From the NCBI GenBank assembly GCA_965277425.1, contig CBDICR010000004.1:186001-250000 (forward strand): a stretch of 64,000 nt of DNA, in the 5' to 3' direction. The first letter of the stretch is position 1. Every line of letters starts with the position of its first letter. Shown here piece after piece: positions 17,598 through 24,877 of the stretch. The position numbers were made by a program, and so were the translations under genes. Source of the stretch: Poindextera sp965277425. GTDB lineage: Bacteria > Pseudomonadota > Alphaproteobacteria > Caulobacterales > Caulobacteraceae. The notes under the pieces were generated by a model. It searched no databases. It saw only the letters and a program-made list of their open reading frames with translations, and was not told the DNA's origin.

Positions 17598-19265
17598 ATC
17601 CATCCGACCCTGATCCTCATCGACCTGGCGGGTTTCGTCGCCCTGCTGCTCTGGGGCGTGCATATGGTGCAGACCGGGGTGCAACGCGCTCTTGGCGCGC
17701 GCCTGCGTGGGGTGCTGGGCGTCGCCCTGCGCAACCGGGCAAGCGCCTTTGCGGCTGGTCTCGGCGTCACCGCGATCCTGCAGAGCAGCACCGCGACCGG
17801 GCTGATGGTCAGCAGCTTGGTCGGCGACGGCGTGGTGGGCCTGGCCCCGGCGCTGGCCGTGATGCTGGGCGCCAATGTCGGCACGACCCTGATCGTGCAG
17901 GCCTTGTCGTTCAACGTCAGCCTCGTCTCGCCGATCCTGATCCTGGCCGGGGTGGTGATGTTTCGGCGCGCCAACACCGCGCTTCGCGACTTCGCCCGCG
18001 TCTTCATCGGCCTGGGCCTGATGTTGATTGCGCTGCATGAGTTCGCGGCCCTGCTGCAGCCGGTCGCCGCCGTGCCGCTGATGCGCCAGGCCCTGACTGA
18101 GCTCGCGCCGCACATTATCTTCATCGTGCTCATCGGCGCGCTGCTGGCCTGGGCGGTCCATTCCAGCGTCGCGGTCGTTCTGCTGGCCATGTCGTTCGCC
18201 GCGCAAGGCATCGTGCCCGTGGACGCCGCCTTCGCCCTGGTGCTCGGCGCAAACCTGGGCGCGGCGATCAATCCGCTGGTCGAGGGCGCCGCCGGGGCGA
18301 GCCGCGCCGCGCGCCGCCTGCCGCTCGGCAATCTGTTCAATCGGATCACAGGCGTCCTGATCGTCCTGGCCGTCTTTCCCTATGCGGCGCATCTGTTCGC
18401 CGCCTACGAGCCCAGTCCCGCCCGCGCCGTCGCCGATTTCCACACCCTCTTCAACCTGATCCTGGCCGCGGCCTTCTTCCCGTGGCTGATCCTCTACGCC
18501 CGCCTCCTGGAAAAGGCGGTTCCCGCGCGCCTGGAGGCGGCCGATCCCGCGGCGCCGATCTACCTTGAGCCGTTGGCCCGCGAGACGCCGGTGATCGCGC
18601 TCGGCGGCGCGGCTCGCGAGGCCCTGCGCATGGCCGATGTGCTGGAGGCGATGCTGCGCGGGCTGCGCGAGGTCTTCGAGAAGGCCGACCGGCATGAGAT
18701 CGGCGAGATCAGGCGCACCGACGATGTGCTCGACAAGCTCAACCGGGCCATCAAGACCTATGTGACCACGATCGATCCGGAGATGTTCAACGAGGCCGAC
18801 CACCAGCGCGTCGCACAGATTCTCATTTTCGCCACCAATCTCGAACAGGCCGGCGACATCGTCGACAAGGGATTGCTCGGCGTGGTCGCCAAGCGGCTGA
18901 AGCGCGACCTGACCTTCTCGGCCGACAGCCAGGGCTGTGTCCTGGCCATGACCGACCGGCTGATCGCCAACCTGCGCTCGGCCGCGGCCCTGTTCATCAG
19001 CGGCGACGAGCGGGCCGCGCGCCTCCTGGTGCGGGAGAAGGAGGCCTTTCGCCAGGTCGAGGCCGCGGCGGCGGCGACCCATTTCCGAGACCTGCGCGCC
19101 GGCCGGATCGACGCCGTCGAAACCAGCGCCCTTTATCTGGACGCCCTGCGCGACCTGAAGCGGGCCAACGCCCACCTGATCGAGGCCGCGGCCTATCCCG
19201 TGCTCCATTCCAGCGGCGACCTTCTGCCCAGCCGCCTGCGTGAAGAGGCGAGCGTCGGCGATTGA
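17598..19265 (+). CDS. Na/phosphate cotransporter (NptA type) with C-terminal PhoU domain; apparent ATC start
   Basis: A 555-residue inner-membrane transporter. Two Na/Pi repeats show the characteristic GVTAILQSSTATGLMVSSLVG with MLGANVGTTLIVQ, then AVHSSVAVVLLAMSFAAQG with VLGANLGAAINPLVEG. A cytoplasmic PhoU-like helical domain follows (about 370-540, VLDKLNRAIKTYVTTIDPEM and ILIFATNLEQAGDIVDKG). The first membrane helix, LILIDLAGFVALLLWGVHMV, starts upstream of any ATG/GTG/TTG. A perfect AGGAGG at 17584-17589 stands 8 bp before an ATC at 17598, the best start candidate. GTG 17658 would remove most of that helix. A GTTTCCG inverted repeat (17545-17551/17568-17574) lies upstream. Confidence 0.88.
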   Translation: MHPTLILIDLAGFVALLLWGVHMVQTGVQRALGARLRGVLGVALRNRASAFAAGLGVTAILQSSTATGLMVSSLVGDGVVGLAPALAVMLGANVGTTLIVQALSFNVSLVSPILILAGVVMFRRANTALRDFARVFIGLGLMLIALHEFAALLQPVAAVPLMRQALTELAPHIIFIVLIGALLAWAVHSSVAVVLLAMSFAAQGIVPVDAAFALVLGANLGAAINPLVEGAAGASRAARRLPLGNLFNRITGVLIVLAVFPYAAHLFAAYEPSPARAVADFHTLFNLILAAAFFPWLILYARLLEKAVPARLEAADPAAPIYLEPLARETPVIALGGAAREALRMADVLEAMLRGLREVFEKADRHEIGEIRRTDDVLDKLNRAIKTYVTTIDPEMFNEADHQRVAQILIFATNLEQAGDIVDKGLLGVVAKRLKRDLTFSADSQGCVLAMTDRLIANLRSAAALFISGDERAARLLVREKEAFRQVEAAAAATHFRDLRAGRIDAVETSALYLDALRDLKRANAHLIEAAAYPVLHSSGDLLPSRLREEASVGD

Positions 19266-19390
19266 GCCGGCTGGGAATGTTTATCTCGGCGCCGGCCGGC
19301 TAGTCTGGTCCAAACGCGTTGTGAGGCTGTCGTCGCGCCGTCATCATTGCGATGGCATTGTGGGCGGTCGAGTTGGAACTGGGGGCGGGT

Positions 19391-20755
19391 GTGAGTGAAG
19401 GCGGGTTTGCGGCGCTCGACGAGCAGAAGTTCAAGGCCTTCCATTGGCGCGCGACCCTGACCACGGGGCTTGGCGTCTTCTGCGACGGCTACGACCTCTC
19501 GGCGTTGGCCCTGGTCCTGCCCTTCGTCCTGGCCTCGTTCGGCCAGTCCAGCCTTACCGGCGTGCAGGCCGCCCTCTTGTCCGCCTCGGCGCTGGTCGGC
19601 GCGGCGATCGGGGCCCTCGGCTTCGGCGCCATGGGCCAGAAGGGGCGCAAGCGCTTCTATGGCCTCGACGTCCTTATCCTCGGCGTCGCCGCCGTGGCCC
19701 AGGCCTTCGCGCCCGACGTGACTTGGCTGATCGTCATCCGCTTCGTGCTCGGCATCGGCGTCGGCGGCGACTATGTGCTGTCGCCGGTGATCATGGCCGA
19801 GCACTCCAATCGCGCCAATCGCGGCCGCGCGCTCGGCCTGGGTTTCGGCACCATGTGGCCGGTCGGGGCGCTGGTCGCCTCGCTGGTCGCGCTTTTGATG
19901 AGCGCGCTGCATGTCAGCCATGACCTGGAGTGGCGGCTGGTCCTGGCGGGCGGCGCCATACCCGCGCTCGGCGTGCTCTATTTTCGCCGCCGCATGCCGG
20001 AGACGGCCCGCTTTCTGGCGCGGCTGGCCGGCGAGAAGGCGCAGGCCGCGCAGGTGATCGAGGAGATCAGCGGCGAGCATCTGGCCGCCCCCGACGTCGA
20101 TAGGCGCGGGTTCTGGACTGTATTCCGCCAGCATGCGCGGCCGATCCTGGCCGCGGCCCTGCTCTGGATGATCTACGATCTGGTCGTCTATGTGTTCATC
20201 CTCTTCGGCCCCAACCTGATCGCCAAGAGCCTGGGCATGGGTCCGGTCACCTTCGCGCTGCTCACCCAGGTTCTCTTCGTGCTGCCGGCCTCGGTCGTGG
20301 GATCGATGTTCGTCATCGACCAGGTCGGGCGAAAGCCGCTGCAGGCCTGGGGGTTTTTCGGCGGCGCCCTGATCCTCGGGGTCTTCGCCCTGATGCAGCA
20401 TCAGCTGCTGGCCATGCCGATCCTGGCCTTCGCGGTCTATGGCGCGCTCAATATCGCCATGACCGGGCCGGGCCTGGTCTCCGGCGCGGGCGTCCTTGGC
20501 GTCGAATTGGCTCCCACCCGGGTGCGCAGCGTGGCCCAGTCCATCACCGTGGCCGGCGGACGCATCGGCGCGGCGATCAGCGGCTTCGCCTTTCCGTTGC
20601 TGTTCAGGGCGGTCGGCCACGGCGGCATCGGTCCCGCCAACGCCTATTGGGTGGTGGTGGCCCTGGCGGTCATGGGCGCGGTCTTCACCTGGCTGCTCGT
20701 GCCCGAGACCGGGCGCATCTCGCTGGAAGCGATCACCGAGGCGCCGGCGGCTTGA
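19391..20755 (+). CDS. MFS transporter, sugar/phosphate symporter-like
   Basis: A 12-helix major facilitator of about 454 residues. Seen: GLGVFCDGYDLSALALVLPF in helix 1; GAIGALGFGAMGQKGRKRFYG, the loop 2-3 signature; GIGVGGDYVLSPVIMAEHSNRANRGRALGL in helix 4; RRRMPETARFLARL before the central loop; and LVPETGRISLEAI at the end, a sugar-porter-like ending. DGYD plus GVGGDY is shared with phosphate/organic-acid symporters. The start GTG 19391 is preferred over ATG 19352 because the G-rich ribosome site GGGGGCGG lies just before it and the conserved region starts soon after. It follows the Na/Pi gene by 125 bp; substrate unproven. Confidence 0.85.
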   Translation: MSEGGFAALDEQKFKAFHWRATLTTGLGVFCDGYDLSALALVLPFVLASFGQSSLTGVQAALLSASALVGAAIGALGFGAMGQKGRKRFYGLDVLILGVAAVAQAFAPDVTWLIVIRFVLGIGVGGDYVLSPVIMAEHSNRANRGRALGLGFGTMWPVGALVASLVALLMSALHVSHDLEWRLVLAGGAIPALGVLYFRRRMPETARFLARLAGEKAQAAQVIEEISGEHLAAPDVDRRGFWTVFRQHARPILAAALLWMIYDLVVYVFILFGPNLIAKSLGMGPVTFALLTQVLFVLPASVVGSMFVIDQVGRKPLQAWGFFGGALILGVFALMQHQLLAMPILAFAVYGALNIAMTGPGLVSGAGVLGVELAPTRVRSVAQSITVAGGRIGAAISGFAFPLLFRAVGHGGIGPANAYWVVVALAVMGAVFTWLLVPETGRISLEAITEAPAA

Positions 20756-20764
20756 AGCGCGCCT

Positions 20765-21184
20765 TCAAAGCGCCTTGACGAAGAAGACCTCCGGCGTCGG
20801 CTGCAGCCCGCCGAAGGTCAGCGCGCCGGACTCCACGAAACCGTTGCGGCGATGCCAGGCCTGCGGCTCCGGCTCGTCGGACATGCTGGAGGTCATCAGC
20901 AGCTCCGCGCCCTGGGCGCGCATATTGGAGTCCCATAAGGCCACCAGCGCCGTGCCGATCCCCGAGCGCCGGTGCGGTTCCAGCACGTGGATGAGCTCCA
21001 TGTAGGGGATGGCGCGCCAGAACCAGCTGAACCGCAGATAGCCGGCCAATGCGCCATCGAGGCAGGCCACCAGAACCTCGTCCGCAGCCACGCAGCGCCG
21101 GACCCAGTCCGGCGAAATGTGCCGGTCGTGGTCCATCAACCAATCCACATGGGCCCGGGTCGCGAGACTCACCTCGATCGTCAT
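20765..21184 (-). CDS. GNAT family N-acetyltransferase
   Basis: A 139-residue single-domain acetyltransferase. Seen: AGYLRFSWFWRAIPYMELIHVLEPHRRSGIGTALVALWDSN with the CoA loop RRSGIG, and the C-terminal EPQAWHRRNGFVESGALTFGG. The N-terminus MTIEVSLATRAHVDWLMDHD is a usual GNAT opening. Substrate unknown. It is convergent with the MFS gene (9-bp gap) and divergent from the thioesterase gene. Confidence 0.88.
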   Translation of the reverse strand: MTIEVSLATRAHVDWLMDHDRHISPDWVRRCVAADEVLVACLDGALAGYLRFSWFWRAIPYMELIHVLEPHRRSGIGTALVALWDSNMRAQGAELLMTSSMSDEPEPQAWHRRNGFVESGALTFGGLQPTPEVFFVKAL

Positions 21185-21260
21185 CGTTCGCGCCGCTCCT
21201 GCCAGGATGCTGTCAGCAGCATAGCCTTAAAGCAGCCGGAGATCGAAGGAGACGCCGACC

Positions 21261-21704
21261 ATGTTCGCCACCGTCCTGGACCGCTTTCCGACCCCGCCCT
21301 GCGCCAAGTTGCTTGGGCTCGACATCATGGACGCCAAGCCGAATGATGGCTGGGTCCGCATCCGGTTCGAGGCCAGGCCGGAGTTCTGCAACGCGTCGGG
21401 CCATATCCAGGGCGGGTTCCTGGCCGCCATGCTGGACGACGCCATGGGCCCGGCGGTGCTGATCACCACCAAGGCCGAGATGCTGCCGACGACCATCGAC
21501 ATGACCGTGAGCTTTCTGGCGCCGGCCAGGCCGGGTCCGCTCATCGGCGAGGCGATGGTCGTCCAGCTTGGCAAGACCGTGGGCTTCGTCGAGGCGCGGC
21601 TCGCCGACGAGATGGGCCTGATCGTCGCGCGCGCGACGGCGAGCGTGCGGCTGGTTCCGCTGGCCAAGGCCATGGCGCGGCAGGCCGAGGGCGCCGCCGC
21701 CTAG
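21261..21704 (+). CDS. PaaI-type hotdog-fold thioesterase
   Basis: A 147-residue hotdog-fold enzyme, probably an acyl- or aryl-CoA thioesterase acting in the cytoplasm. The key segment is FCNASGHIQGGFLAAMLDDAMGPAV: N-x-x-G-x-x-H/I-G-G then the acidic catalytic Asp on the central helix. TTIDMTVSFLAPARPGPLIGEAMVVQLGKTVGFVEARLAD follows the PaaI/YdiI pattern. ATG 21261 follows GGAGACGCC. Its stop overlaps the stop of the convergent YdeI-like gene by 4 bp (CTAG). Confidence 0.88.
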   Translation: MFATVLDRFPTPPCAKLLGLDIMDAKPNDGWVRIRFEARPEFCNASGHIQGGFLAAMLDDAMGPAVLITTKAEMLPTTIDMTVSFLAPARPGPLIGEAMVVQLGKTVGFVEARLADEMGLIVARATASVRLVPLAKAMARQAEGAAA

Positions 21705-22291
21705 CCTTTAGGCGGATGCAGCACCTCGCCGCGCGCCAGCATGGCGACAAAGGTCTTGACCCGCGCGGCGCGTGTTTTGGGGGTCTTGGCGTCGTGGATG
21801 CGATAGAGCACGGCGTAGCGATTGGCGCCTTTCAGCGTAGCGAAGAAGGCCTTAGCGGCGGGCGCCGCGTCGAGGGCCATGGCCAGGTCGTCCGGAATCT
21901 CGGCCCGGCTTGGCGGCGCATAGGCCGCCGCCCAACGCCCGTCGGCCTTGGCGGTCTCGACGGCGGCGAGCCCGGCCGGCTTCATGCGCCCGTCCGCGAT
22001 CAGTTTCATCGCGGTGGCGCGGTTGATCTGCGACCAGTTGCTCTTCGGGCCCCGCGGCGTGAAGCGCGTCAGCCAGAATTGGTCGTCGAATCGGTCGAGT
22101 TGGCCGTCGATCCAGCCATGAATGAGCGCCGTCTCGATCGCTTCGGCCTTGCTGACGCAAGCAACGCCAGCGGCCTGCTTGGCGAACTTCAGCCACAGGC
22201 CGGCCCAGTCGGCGCCGTGAGCGGTAAGCCAGGCGTCCCAGTCGTCCTGGGTCGCGAAGGCGAGGATCGACAGGCCCTTGTGGTCGTTCAT
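21701..22291 (-). CDS. YdeI/OmpD-associated family protein
   Basis: A 196-residue protein of the YdeI/OmpD-associated family. Seen: DDWDAWLTAHGADWAGLWLKFAKQ, ETALIHGWIDGQLDRFDDQFWLTRFTPRGPKSNWSQIN, which is the diagnostic block, and the C-terminal RIHDAKTPKTRAARVKTFVAMLARG. Members are linked to peptide or bacteriocin resistance in a few enterobacteria, but biochemistry is not established. It is divergent from the DUF2239-kinase gene across 75 bp carrying two TACCCGGAT repeats. Confidence 0.87.
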   Translation of the reverse strand: MNDHKGLSILAFATQDDWDAWLTAHGADWAGLWLKFAKQAAGVACVSKAEAIETALIHGWIDGQLDRFDDQFWLTRFTPRGPKSNWSQINRATAMKLIADGRMKPAGLAAVETAKADGRWAAAYAPPSRAEIPDDLAMALDAAPAAKAFFATLKGANRYAVLYRIHDAKTPKTRAARVKTFVAMLARGEVLHPPKG

Positions 22292-22319
22292 CGGCGACGG
22301 CTCCCTGGATTGGTTTATT

Positions 22320-22356
22320 TACCCGGATCATATTGCGCTTCTATTTATACCCGGAT
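22320..22356. promoter_or_regulatory. Direct repeat TACCCGGAT in a divergent promoter
   Basis: TACCCGGAT occurs at 22320-22328 and 22348-22356, a 28-bp period, both with T/A-rich left flanks. This AT-rich stretch is the only spacer between the divergent YdeI-like and DUF2239-kinase genes. It looks like a paired regulator site; no cognate regulator lies next to it. Confidence 0.45.
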
Positions 22357-22366
22357 AGTTTTCCTT

Positions 22367-23947
22367 ATGGCCATGCTCAGCACCGTAACGGCATTCCAGG
22401 GGTCGCGCCGCATCGCCTCGGGGCTGCTGCCGGCTGTCGCGGCGACGGTCAAGGGACTGATCGGTGAGGACGGTCACCATCCCGTCCTCATCTTCGACGA
22501 CCATAGCAGCGAGCTTGTCGAGGTGGACTTCCGCGGCACGCCGGAGGCGGTCGTCGAGCGGCTGGCGCGCGCCTTTCCCAAGGACGAGCCGGAGGCCAGG
22601 GGCCGCGGCCGGCCAAGATTGGGCGTCGTGGCGCGGGAGGTGACCCTCTTGCCGCGCCATTGGGACTGGCTGGCGGACCAGCCGGGCGGCGCCTCGGCGA
22701 GCCTGCGCCGGCTTGTCGATGACGCGCGGCGCAGCGCAGCCGGCGAGCGTCGCCGGGCGCAGACGTCTCTCTACCGCTTCATGACCACGATGGCTGGCGA
22801 CGCGGCCGGCTACGAGGAGGCTATCCGCGCCCTGTTCGCCGGCGATCGCACCAGGTTCAACGCCTTGACCGAGGACTGGGGGCCGGACGTCCGCGACCAT
22901 GCCTGGCGACTGGCCCCGCCGGCCTTCGGCGATCCCCCATCGCCGCTCGATGGGGTCATCCCATTCGACCGGCGCGAGGCGGTGCAGCGCGGGCTGGACG
23001 CCGCCTTTCCGGGCGCCGCCGTCGAGAAGGTCGAGGTGGTGACCGGTGGGGTGTCTGGCGCGCTGATCTTCAAGGTGACCGTGCGGGGCGGCGACTATCT
23101 GCTGCGCCTGGAGACCGGCCACGACGCCTTTCGCGATCCGCAGCGCCAGTACGCCTGCCTGGAGATCGCCGCGGAGGCCGGCGTCGCGCCCAAGCTGGTC
23201 TATGCCGACGGGCGCGACGCGATCGCCATCACCGGCTTTGTCCGCGTCGTTCCCGCCGATCCTGACCAGGCGCCCGCCGAGCGGGCGGCCGCGATCGTGT
23301 CTCAGCTGCTCAGGCTGCACGCCGCGCCGCTCTTCCCGCGCCTGGTCGATTATATGCAGGGCGTGGAGAGCCTGATCGGCCTGGTGCGCGAGAGCGGCGT
23401 CCTGCCGCCCAAGGGTCTCTACGGCCTGCTGAGCGCCTTCGCCGCTCTGAAGGTGGCCTATCCCCGCGGCGACCCCGACCTGGTCTCCAGCCACAACGAC
23501 CTGAATCCCAGCAACATCCTGTTCGATGGCGCGCGGCCCTGGTTCGTCGACTGGGAGTCGGCCTTCGCCGCCGACCGCTACGTGGACCTGGCCGCCGTCG
23601 CCAGTTTCTTCGCCAGGAGCGACGCCGAGCGCGAGGCGGTGCTGCGCGCCTATTTCGGCGAGGCGCTGGACGACTATCGCCGCGCCCGCTTCTTCCTGAT
23701 GCGGCAGATCGTTCGGCTGTTTTACGCCACGGTGATGCTGAACGCGGCGTCGGCCGAGCGTCCGGGCTTGCGGCTGACGGCGGCGGACCTGGACGTACCG
23801 CGCCTGGCCGACATCCAGGGCCCGGTCAGCGACCTGACCACCCATGAGGGCCGGGTGCGCGCGGCCTGCGTCTTCCTGAACGAGGCGGTCCACGATGTCG
23901 CCAGCCCGCAATTCGTCGCCGCCGCAGCCCGGGTCGCGGCAGGATAA
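22367..23947 (+). CDS. DUF2239 - aminoglycoside phosphotransferase-like kinase fusion
   Basis: One 526-residue frame joins two proteins usually separate. Residues 1 to about 190 are DUF2239 (TAFQGSRRIASGLLPAVAA, PVLIFDDHSSELVEVDFRG, LGVVAREVTLLPRHWDWLADQPGGASASLRRL). Residues about 205-520 are an APH/choline-kinase-like domain: a glycine-loop region VVTGGVSGALIFKV, VRGGDYLLRLETG, catalytic loop SSHNDLNPSNILFDG (the D-x-x-x-x-N pattern) and metal site WFVDWESAFAADRYVDLA. Such kinases phosphorylate small hydroxylated compounds. DUF2239 has no known function. Start ATG 22367 or 22373; no strong ribosome site, an AT-rich leader. No stop or frame break at the junction. Confidence 0.85.
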   Translation: MAMLSTVTAFQGSRRIASGLLPAVAATVKGLIGEDGHHPVLIFDDHSSELVEVDFRGTPEAVVERLARAFPKDEPEARGRGRPRLGVVAREVTLLPRHWDWLADQPGGASASLRRLVDDARRSAAGERRRAQTSLYRFMTTMAGDAAGYEEAIRALFAGDRTRFNALTEDWGPDVRDHAWRLAPPAFGDPPSPLDGVIPFDRREAVQRGLDAAFPGAAVEKVEVVTGGVSGALIFKVTVRGGDYLLRLETGHDAFRDPQRQYACLEIAAEAGVAPKLVYADGRDAIAITGFVRVVPADPDQAPAERAAAIVSQLLRLHAAPLFPRLVDYMQGVESLIGLVRESGVLPPKGLYGLLSAFAALKVAYPRGDPDLVSSHNDLNPSNILFDGARPWFVDWESAFAADRYVDLAAVASFFARSDAEREAVLRAYFGEALDDYRRARFFLMRQIVRLFYATVMLNAASAERPGLRLTAADLDVPRLADIQGPVSDLTTHEGRVRAACVFLNEAVHDVASPQFVAAAARVAAG

Positions 23948-23951
23948 AATC

Positions 23952-24458
23952 TTAGAGCGGTTTGGTCAGCCAGAGCACCAGGTCGTCGTCGAGGCGCACC
24001 ATCTCCATCGGCGCGAGCGTCCGCTCGGCATAGGCGATCCCCCGCCCATCCGGCCGATAGCCGAGCTTGGCATAGAGACGCTGGGCCGGGCCGTAGTCGG
24101 GATAGAGGCCGAAGCCGATGCCTATCACCGGCTTGCCGGCCTCCCGCGCGCAATCCTCGAAATGGCCGATGATGGCGGTGCAGACTCCCCGGTTGCGCAC
24201 CTTCACATCGACGCCGAGATTGTTGATCTCGGGGACGCCCGCGGCGCGGAACGGCGCATAGCCGGGCGTCCAAAGCAGGTTGCCGTAGCCGAGCGGCCGC
24301 AAACCATCCCAAGCGATGACCACAAGGCGCCGCCCGGCCTGATGCTCGGCCAGATAGGCGCTCCAGAGCGCCGGATCGGGGTTCCAGCCATTGCCGCCAT
24401 CGACGCCGGCTAAGCTGTCGCGGTCTCCGGGTTGGAGATTGCGTATTTCGATGTCCAT
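23952..24458 (-). CDS. GNAT family N-acetyltransferase
   Basis: A 168-residue acetyltransferase with MDIEIRNLQPGDRDSLAGV at the start, INNLGVDVKVRNRGVCTAIIGHFEDCAREAG as the CoA-binding segment and YGPAQRLYAKLGYRPDGRGI as the closing motif. The usual R-x-x-G-x-G/A loop appears degenerate (VRNRGVCTA). Substrate unknown. It converges on the DUF2239-kinase gene with a 4-bp gap and diverges from the VOC gene. Confidence 0.87.
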   Translation of the reverse strand: MDIEIRNLQPGDRDSLAGVDGGNGWNPDPALWSAYLAEHQAGRRLVVIAWDGLRPLGYGNLLWTPGYAPFRAAGVPEINNLGVDVKVRNRGVCTAIIGHFEDCAREAGKPVIGIGFGLYPDYGPAQRLYAKLGYRPDGRGIAYAERTLAPMEMVRLDDDLVLWLTKPL

Positions 24459-24507
24459 CTGGCGGCGCTATCCCTTCGACGCCGCGACGCCAACAGCGGA
24501 GCCTGCA

Positions 24508-24876
24508 ATGATCGGTCATCTGTCCTTCGGCGTTGCGGATTTGCAGCGGGCGGCGGCGTTCTACGATTCAGCGCTGGCGGCCCTCGGCTATGGACGTGTC
24601 TGGGCCAATGCGCGCGGCGTCGGCTACGGCGTCGCGGGCGGCGGCGACAAGCTGGCGCTGTTTGCGCGGACGGACGCGGCGGCGGCGGGCCCCGGCTTCC
24701 ATGTGGCTTTTGTCGCCGCCAGCCCCGAAGCGGTTGATCGGTTCCACGCCGCGGCCGTCGCGGCCGGTGGAACCAGTAACGGCGCGCCGGGCCTAAGGCC
24801 GCACTATAGCCCGACCTATTATGCCGCCTTCGTGATCGACCTGGACGGCTACAGGCTCGAGGCCGTCCACCAGTAG
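24508..24876 (+). CDS. VOC family (glyoxalase-like) protein
   Basis: A 122-residue single-module vicinal oxygen chelate protein: MIGHLSFGVADLQRAAAFYDSALAALGYGRVW opens the first beta-alpha-beta-beta-beta unit, GFHVAFVAASPEAVDRFHAAAVAAGG the second, and YYAAFVIDLDGYRLEAVHQ ends with the metal-ligand Glu. His5 and Glu near the C-terminus are plausible metal ligands. Members include glyoxalases, dioxygenases and antibiotic-binding proteins; the substrate is unknown. The start is ATG 24508. It ends 1 bp short of the convergent oxidoreductase stop. Confidence 0.88.
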   Translation: MIGHLSFGVADLQRAAAFYDSALAALGYGRVWANARGVGYGVAGGGDKLALFARTDAAAAGPGFHVAFVAASPEAVDRFHAAAVAAGGTSNGAPGLRPHYSPTYYAAFVIDLDGYRLEAVHQ

Positions 24877-24877
24877 C

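Noticed and set aside
17532..19208. Open frame of 558 codons on the - strand opposite the Na/Pi cotransporter
   Set aside because: High GC content makes long antisense frames; its product is a low-complexity Gly/Gln/Asp/Arg sequence, while the + strand shows clear family motifs.
21716..22366. Upstream extension of the DUF2239-kinase frame
   Set aside because: It is antisense to the YdeI-like gene, and the DUF2239 start motif lies at 22367-22373.
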